From assembly GCA_000727475.1 (NCBI GenBank), contig KL647289.1:3549600-3613599 (forward strand): DNA of 64,000 nucleotides, given 5' to 3'. The notes under the pieces were generated by a model. The model did not search any database. It was not told the origin of the DNA and saw nothing but the letters and a program-made list of their open reading frames with translations. The first letter of the stretch is position 1. Each line of letters starts with the position of its first letter. Below are positions 59,161 to 64,000 of the stretch, piece after piece. The translations under genes and the position numbers were made by a program. This DNA is from Sarcocystis neurona (lineage: Eukaryota > Apicomplexa > Conoidasida > Eucoccidiorida > Sarcocystidae).

Positions 59161-59228
59161 TATTGCACACTCAAAGATATGTATATATATATATATATAT
59201 GTGTCCTGAGTCATTTTAGCAAAGTTAG
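57843..59228. other. No supported gene
   Basis: Purine-rich plus strand at 57850-58330; the minus strand there is open and Ser/Phe/Leu-rich. TA runs at 59130-59200. No exon with splice support. Confidence 0.4.
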
Positions 59229-59850
59229 GTCGGGTGTCGTCGAGAAAATACGTGCAGTGTGTACAATCGCTGGCAAGCAAAGCTGTCACTGGGCACGTTT
59301 ACGGATGTCAACAGGAAGCCGCCTCTGCGCTCTGCTGGAGTAGACACGCAACACGGAAAATCTCGACTTTTCACTAGAAGAGGTCTGCTCTTCACAGCAG
59401 AAGACGTCGATCTTCTACACATGTAGAGACAGACACACAGATGAAGAAGTCAACACGCCAGCCCCGTTCTGCCTTCCAGGAAGCCATGCACTGAGATATA
59501 TACGTACATATATGTACGTACGTACACATAGTTGAACGTAGGTGAAGTGGTAAACAGATGTATACAGAAAGAAGTAAATACTCACGTACACGCAAATGTT
59601 TTGCTTTCCGTAGCTGAATGGCGAGTCAGAATACAGCTTTCTGCGCCAGTACAAAAGAGGGTCAAGAATACAAATTGCAAAAGCGAAGCGCAGATTATTA
59701 ATACTCTCCAGCAAGGCTCCCAGAGACCCAAGGGCTCGCACAGAAACGTTTCTTCAACCTATTCAAAAACCAGATGGAATACCACCGTCCTACGCGTCCT
59801 CCACCTTGGGCGCCCCGCACGCCAACAACAAGTCGCACTTCGTCGAATAA
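59229..59850 (+). CDS. 3' exons of a gene of unknown function
   Basis: The terminal exon (59614-59850) follows TTTTGCTTTCCGTAG and ends at TAA. It reads LNGESEYSFLRQYKRGSRIQ, IAKAKRRLLILSSKAPRDPR, ARTETFLQPIQKPDGIPPSY then ASSTLGAPHANNKSHFVE. An upstream frame (open 59229-59426) reads AKLSLGTFTDVNRKPPLRSA, GVDTQHGKSRLFTRRGLLFT and AEDVDLLHM; phase-0 donors at GTAGAC (about 59340) or GTCGAT could join it to the last exon. Composition is ordinary and no repeats are present. I cannot name a family. Confidence 0.45.
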
Positions 59851-60169
59851 CGAATTAACTCAGGAGCAGATACTGAAGACGGCGGTGGGACACACACGTG
59901 TGTACACACACACAATAAAGACAGGTAGAATTAGCTACGGAGGATCACGAACTCCGATACGTTCACTGGAATTTATATAAGTCAGTCAGTTCTTCTACAT
60001 CGATGAGGCACACATGCATATATATATATACATGACAATGCATACGTGAGTGTGTATACGCGTACACATGTAAATAAAGGCGTCAGTCAGTTCTTCATTG
60101 GCGAAAGGCATTAATACATAAGAATACACATGTGTACATATTGAAAGGTGAACACACACATACATGTAC

Positions 60170-60205
<36 letters not shown>

Positions 60206-60909
60206 GGATGTACACTGTGATGCATTGCTCAGGCATATGTATGAGGGAATATATATATATATATATATATATTTTAAAATTTAGATGTGGACGTACACGT
60301 ATGTGATGCATAAATATAAGGTACACATGCGCACGTTTGTATTAACGATGTGGTTAACGACCGTTCTTGCCGTCCCCCTGGTCACTGTCTATATGATGAG
60401 AGACGGTCTGTCTTCGTGAGTGTGAGACGTTCTATGGGCAAGACGCACATCTGTTGGCAGCAATGCAGACGTTCGAACCGATTGAACCTATTTCCTCCAG
60501 ATCGTCGATTGTCAGCCAGGAAGCGCCCTTGAGGAGGTCCGGATACGCACACAATATAGGCATCAGGGAAAGCACACCACGAGGAAATTTTTGATACGGA
60601 GCTGAGACACAGACAAAAAAACGAGGTGTGCCCAGACTTCACATATACACACATCTTACAACGAGAGATACACACACACGTATATATAGATAGCACGCCT
60701 GTACACACCTATATATAATATCTTTACACGTGAAGGGTGCTAGTCTACCAAATACCGATCACGTATGAGTCACAAGGGAAAGGACGATGCGACGATGCCC
60801 ATCCCACACATTCGTCCGTACTTGAAACACGTACTTATGTTGTCGAACAGAGCAACAGTCACCCAGAGTGTACTTGAGGTTCCCAGTGTACACACGCTGC
60901 AGTGCTGGC
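59851..60909. other. No supported gene; TA runs and a short repeated phrase
   Basis: TA runs at 60018-60030, 60170-60205 and 60250-60272. The phrase GTCAGTCAGTTCTTC occurs at about 59982 and 60085. A short unique block (60340-60640) is open on both strands without splice sites. Confidence 0.4.
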
Positions 60910-61186
60910 ATGGCTAACAGCAGACACGAGGACGAGTTATTCAGCGTCCTCATACAGGGGACCTGGAAGCGCCTCCGCAGAGCCACACATACTGCTGGAC
61001 AACAGTTTTCGTCTGCAATAGTGAAGCCCCTCCTCCGATATACGCTTATTTCTAGGTGGGTCTGTGTACACCACGTAGACACAGTAACAGAACCACCTCA
61101 GGTTACCCCTCGTTTATATGTGCACGTCCGTATTTTCTATATTTGGCAGCTTCCTATTTCTATGTACTACAGACGCACGTGTATAG
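60910..61186 (+). CDS. Candidate two-exon small protein, about 61 residues
   Basis: ATG 60910 (GGCATGGCT) opens MANSRHEDELFSVLIQGTWK, RLRRATHTAGQQFSSAIVKP, LLRYTLIS and ends at AG|GTGGGT in phase 2. A short exon after TTCTATATTTGGCAG (61150-61186) would add SFLFLCTTDARV and a stop, giving a small basic protein with a hydrophobic end. The first exon is persuasive; the second is one of several possible continuations. No family recognised. Confidence 0.4.
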
Positions 61187-61560
61187 CCTTCCCTATTTAC
61201 TGCACGCGTGCGTCAGATTTGATTGTCCCCCCGCCCACAGACATACGTATAGAACGGCGATGGACGGCCCGCAGATCTGTTTCTCCCCCTTCGTCCTGCG
61301 GCGTCACAGGGAGGAAGGTATGCTTTTTTGCAGTTGTCACTTCTTTTCTACTGCGCTACAGTTGCTTTTGAAAGGACTGCTGACACCGATACTTCCTAGC
61401 ACATATATATGTTTGCTCTGAGTAGACACGACAGGATCTCTCGTCTCGTCTCGCTTACTACACTGCTGCATTATATGAGATGCTACGAGGGTAACCGCGG
61501 CAAGCTCACGCGGACGCTACACCCTGTGGAAACGCCACGCACAAAACGACTGTAGAGAAG
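61187..61560. other. No supported gene
   Basis: Unique sequence. A frame continuing past 61300 (SFLLRYSCF) and a possible acceptor near 61335 exist but no exon can be defended. Confidence 0.3.
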
Positions 61561-62075
61561 TCACCGATGGCTCTCCCTGTTGTCACCTCTCTCTACGATA
61601 TCGCGCGCGTGAGCAGTTCTTGGACAATCCTGCTTCTCGGAGTGTTCTTCTACAACTGCGAGAAACCTCAAGCCCCTGCGAACCGTCGTGACGCAAGACG
61701 GACGCCCTGCGCTGAAGGCAGACTTGCCTGGCTCGGTGTAGAACTTCTCTTCGGTAGCTGCCATAGAGAAGCACGCGCCTCAAGGAATTTCTAAGGTACC
61801 GACGGTGAGCCGCCCTTCTTCCAGCGTATATGGCACAAAATCTACCCACCCACGTCTACTCGTGTTGAGACGTGGCTTCACCTCTGTCCCCGCGTACACA
61901 CACAGACACACAGCCACTCATGAGAGGCGGAAGAGTCAGAGGCACATACGTGTTGAACTTCGCTGCGGTCGGCCTGAAGAAAGTACGAACACGAGAAAGA
62001 AATCGTGGACGACAGAGGCGTCTGCAGAGAGACAGATGGAACGAATTGGGCAGATGGAGAAAGCTATTTAAATAG
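61561..62075. other. Two candidate small open frames, strand ambiguous
   Basis: At 61561-61794 both strands have ATG-initiated frames in exact codon register: minus MAATEEKFYTEPGKSAFSAG... (68 residues) and plus MALPVVTSLYDIARVSSSWT... (75 residues); only one can be real and the minus product looks more natural. At 61920-62075 a plus frame MRGGRVRGTYVLNFAAVGLK followed by a very Arg-rich tail ends in TAG; a second plus frame (RKSQRHIRVELRCGRPEEST) overlaps it. No splice support for either. Confidence 0.25.
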
Positions 62076-62615
62076 AGAAACGGACACACAGACAGCTCCA
62101 CATATCGATATAGACACACCTGTCTGTGCGTGTGCCCAGAAGTGTGTATGAAGAACCAGGGCCATGCAAGCGAGTGCGCCTACATGAAAATACACACGTG
62201 CGCAGACAGTTATTACTACACACATATAAATACACGTATATATGCGTATGGTGGAGGCTGCAAGCACTTGCGCCCGCGCCTCGAGCCGTATCGCAAAAGT
62301 CGCGCAGCAGCGGAATGTGACGGCGCAAGGCAGGCGCTCCTGTCGAGTTTCTTCGTCGCGGGCAACTCCAGAAAGCAACGCGGGCACGCATGTCTATTCT
62401 AGACTGGCCTCAGTGATCGTGCTGCTCGTATATCTTTTTGTCGACATACATACGTACCTCCATATCTGCGTGTGTGTCCACATCTCTGCAAAGATATATA
62501 GGCATGTAATAGGCACATATAGGTATACATATATGTTTACACTGTTACTATGTGTATGCGACTGTACACTGGAGTAGGTCATTTACTTCTTTGTGTGCAG
62601 AAGTAAATGTATTAG

Positions 62616-62741
62616 ATGGCTTCACCTGGCACCGTAGGGGAGCGCTGCTGAAAGGAAAAGGCAACAATTGGCAGCACAACGTATGTTCTCTACGGCGAGG
62701 ACATCTATGTGTCTACACATGCCGGAGTTGCCGTGTTGTAG
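62616..62741 (+). other. Short frame interrupted by one TGA
   Basis: ATG 62616 gives MASPGTVGERC, then TGA (62649-62651), then KEKATIGSTTYVLYGEDIYV, STHAGVAVL and TAG. An alternative frame through the same bases, open after a TTTGTGTGCAG acceptor, is VNVLDGFTWHRRGALLKGKG and continues to 62797. Both cannot be right. Confidence 0.2.
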
Positions 62742-62943
62742 TGTACAGACAGCACAAGCAGTCAGTCAGACCCGCGGATCCCCTGCATATTCGGTGAAGC
62801 TGAGATGGTCACGAGCAAGGCAGTTGAACATTGCTGCTTCCTGTCCACAATGCGCGGTTGTCCTCTCCTAAGGCAAGCTTCTTCTGTGTACACGTTTTTC
62901 GTGCTTGTGATCCTAGCATCTCCCTGTTCAACGAGGACATCAG

Positions 62944-63950
62944 CTAGACAGGTTTGAATTCTCTTCGAGGTACAACTACGTGGAGGCCAGCTATTTCTTC
63001 CCTATAAACAAGGGTAAAGTGGGTTGTTCTGTCCAATGCGTATTTTCTTCCACCTTTGCGCAATCTTGTTCCAACTAGGCAGTTCCTTTCTGCGAAAAGA
63101 CAATCTGCTGCAGTTCTCGGACACACGTCCGCAGATTTCTAGCTGTGTTCATATGTAGTTGTCTCCTGACCACAATAGGTGTTCCAGCAAGCGTAGCAGC
63201 AGCGGAGTGCTGTTTGGCTGCTGTTCAGTGTCTGTGTCACTGTTTCAGCACGTCCCCCTTCTGAGCACAGCTTCTTACTACGGTTTGTTTTTTCACCCTC
63301 GCACGCAGACCTCTCAACTTCCGTACTGCACGCAAGTTCTGTACTGCAAAAAATTCGTCACTAAAGCGAACTGTTGAATCAACCACGACGCCTTCTTTCA
63401 TGCGCTTCTGGCGAATCATGCTGTAAGACAACGAAGGTAAGCAGATAAAGCAGCTTGTGGAGACTTCCAGCGCAAAATCGCCTGTGTAAGCAGAGTTGAG
63501 ACGGAAGTCGCAGGTCACCGAACCGATACAACGTGCGCAGTTTTGTTCACGGTTCGCTGATAGGACGACCGAAAAGCGGTCGACAGTTTTAATTAGGGAG
63601 GAGCCCCACTCTTACAGAGTGCGACTCCTGGATGCGGACGCTTTCTGATGGCACTCTGCTGCACAGACGTAAGGTGACTGTGAAAAAAGCATCAAGGAAT
63701 TCCACAAAACCAGAAGGTGGGTTTTCGTGAAGAAGAGATTGGAAACATTTTCCACCTTTAAAAATTTTCAGCCGCCTTGAATACAGTGCCTCACTAAAAA
63801 AACGAATAGTCGCGTCAAAAGTGAGAGCTGGAAAAGACGTATCTGCCCGGTAAAGTCACATGTATCCTCAGGTACAACGACTACGTACCGCAGGTTTTTC
63901 CTACGGCAAAAGCCGTCAGCGGTAAGAAAAACAAATGGGAATACGCCCAA
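62944..63950 (-). CDS. 3' end of a minus-strand gene with internal repeats, enters from the right edge
   Basis: Exon-like minus frames follow one another: about 63950-63768 (TADGFCRRKNLRYVVVVPED), about 63838-63632 (ALTFDATIRFFSEALYSRRL, KIFKGGKCFQSLLHENPPSG, VEFLDAFFTVTLRLCSRVPS) ending at a GTAAGA donor, about 63576-63237 (TCDFRLNSAYTGDFALEVST, MKEGVVVDSTVRFSDEFFAV) and about 63116-62944 (DCLFAERNCLVGTRLRKGGR, FTLVYREEIAGLHVVVPRRE, ending FKPV). Introns would be about 30-130 bases; several junctions have alternatives. Similar phrases recur (F-x-F/L-L...VVVP; D-S/A-T-V/I-R-F), pointing to a repeated module. No family was recognised. The gene extends beyond base 64000. Confidence 0.45.
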
Positions 63951-64000
63951 CGGCGCGTGCGAGCTACCTACATGGAACAGGTATCACAATCGGAGCGCCT

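Noticed and set aside
62944..63126. Similarity of LVGTRLRKGGRKYALDRTTH to ribosomal protein bL27
   Set aside because: The bL27 signature needs an R-Q-R-G followed by a Gly five residues later and G-R-D-H-T-L; spacing and several key residues do not match.
1..64000. tRNA genes, rRNA genes and CRISPR arrays
   Set aside because: No cloverleaf with a GTTCGAATC-type T loop at correct spacing, no rRNA signature and no regularly spaced unique spacers were found by eye; a tRNAscan-SE and Infernal run would settle this.

Overview
The window looks like nuclear DNA of a coccidian apicomplexan, most likely Eimeria or a close relative. Evidence in the sequence: dense imperfect CAG/GCA triplet tracts that read as runs of Ala, Gln, Ser or Thr, spliceosomal GT-AG introns, long microsatellite deserts of TA, GT and CA repeats, and a pair of AAACCCT heptamers (the coccidian telomere-type unit) inside an exon. 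The genus is an inference. No bacterial operons, ribosome binding sites, CRISPR arrays, rRNA or convincing tRNA genes were seen. Nearly all genes are split, so exons were called from reading frames, splice-site consensus, phase agreement across junctions and, where possible, family resemblance.

Layout. 1-0.9 kb: the end of a minus-strand triplet-rich gene running off the left edge. 4.7-6.9 kb: an apparently divergent pair of triplet-rich genes, the right one carrying an 18-bp coding minisatellite. 7.3-8.6 kb: two degenerate tandem arrays. 8.8-12 kb: a plus-strand pentatricopeptide-repeat (PPR) gene whose introns hold TA repeats. 12-17 kb: pyrimidine-rich then TA/GT-rich DNA without clear genes. 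17-36 kb: the least repetitive part, with many small exons and short introns; it holds a seven-exon gene of unknown function (19.8-21.0 kb) and a nine-exon gene for a DUF4200 coiled-coil protein of the CCDC42/CFAP73 type (25.9-31.8 kb). 37-41 kb: a triplet-rich gene with a Tic22-like domain. 43-47 kb: triplet-rich genes of unknown function. 49-55.8 kb: a minus-strand Qc-SNARE gene spread over four exons. 57-64 kb: several candidate small genes and, at the right edge, the end of a minus-strand gene with internal repeats.

The recognised genes serve different parts of the cell and are not a pathway: an organellar RNA-binding PPR protein, an axonemal coiled-coil protein that fits the flagellated microgamete, a Tic22-like protein that fits apicoplast protein import, and a SNARE for vesicle fusion. 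Much of the longest open sequence here is not coding: triplet repeats keep frames open on both strands, so several open frames of 250-570 codons are probably mirror images of real exons or lie in introns.
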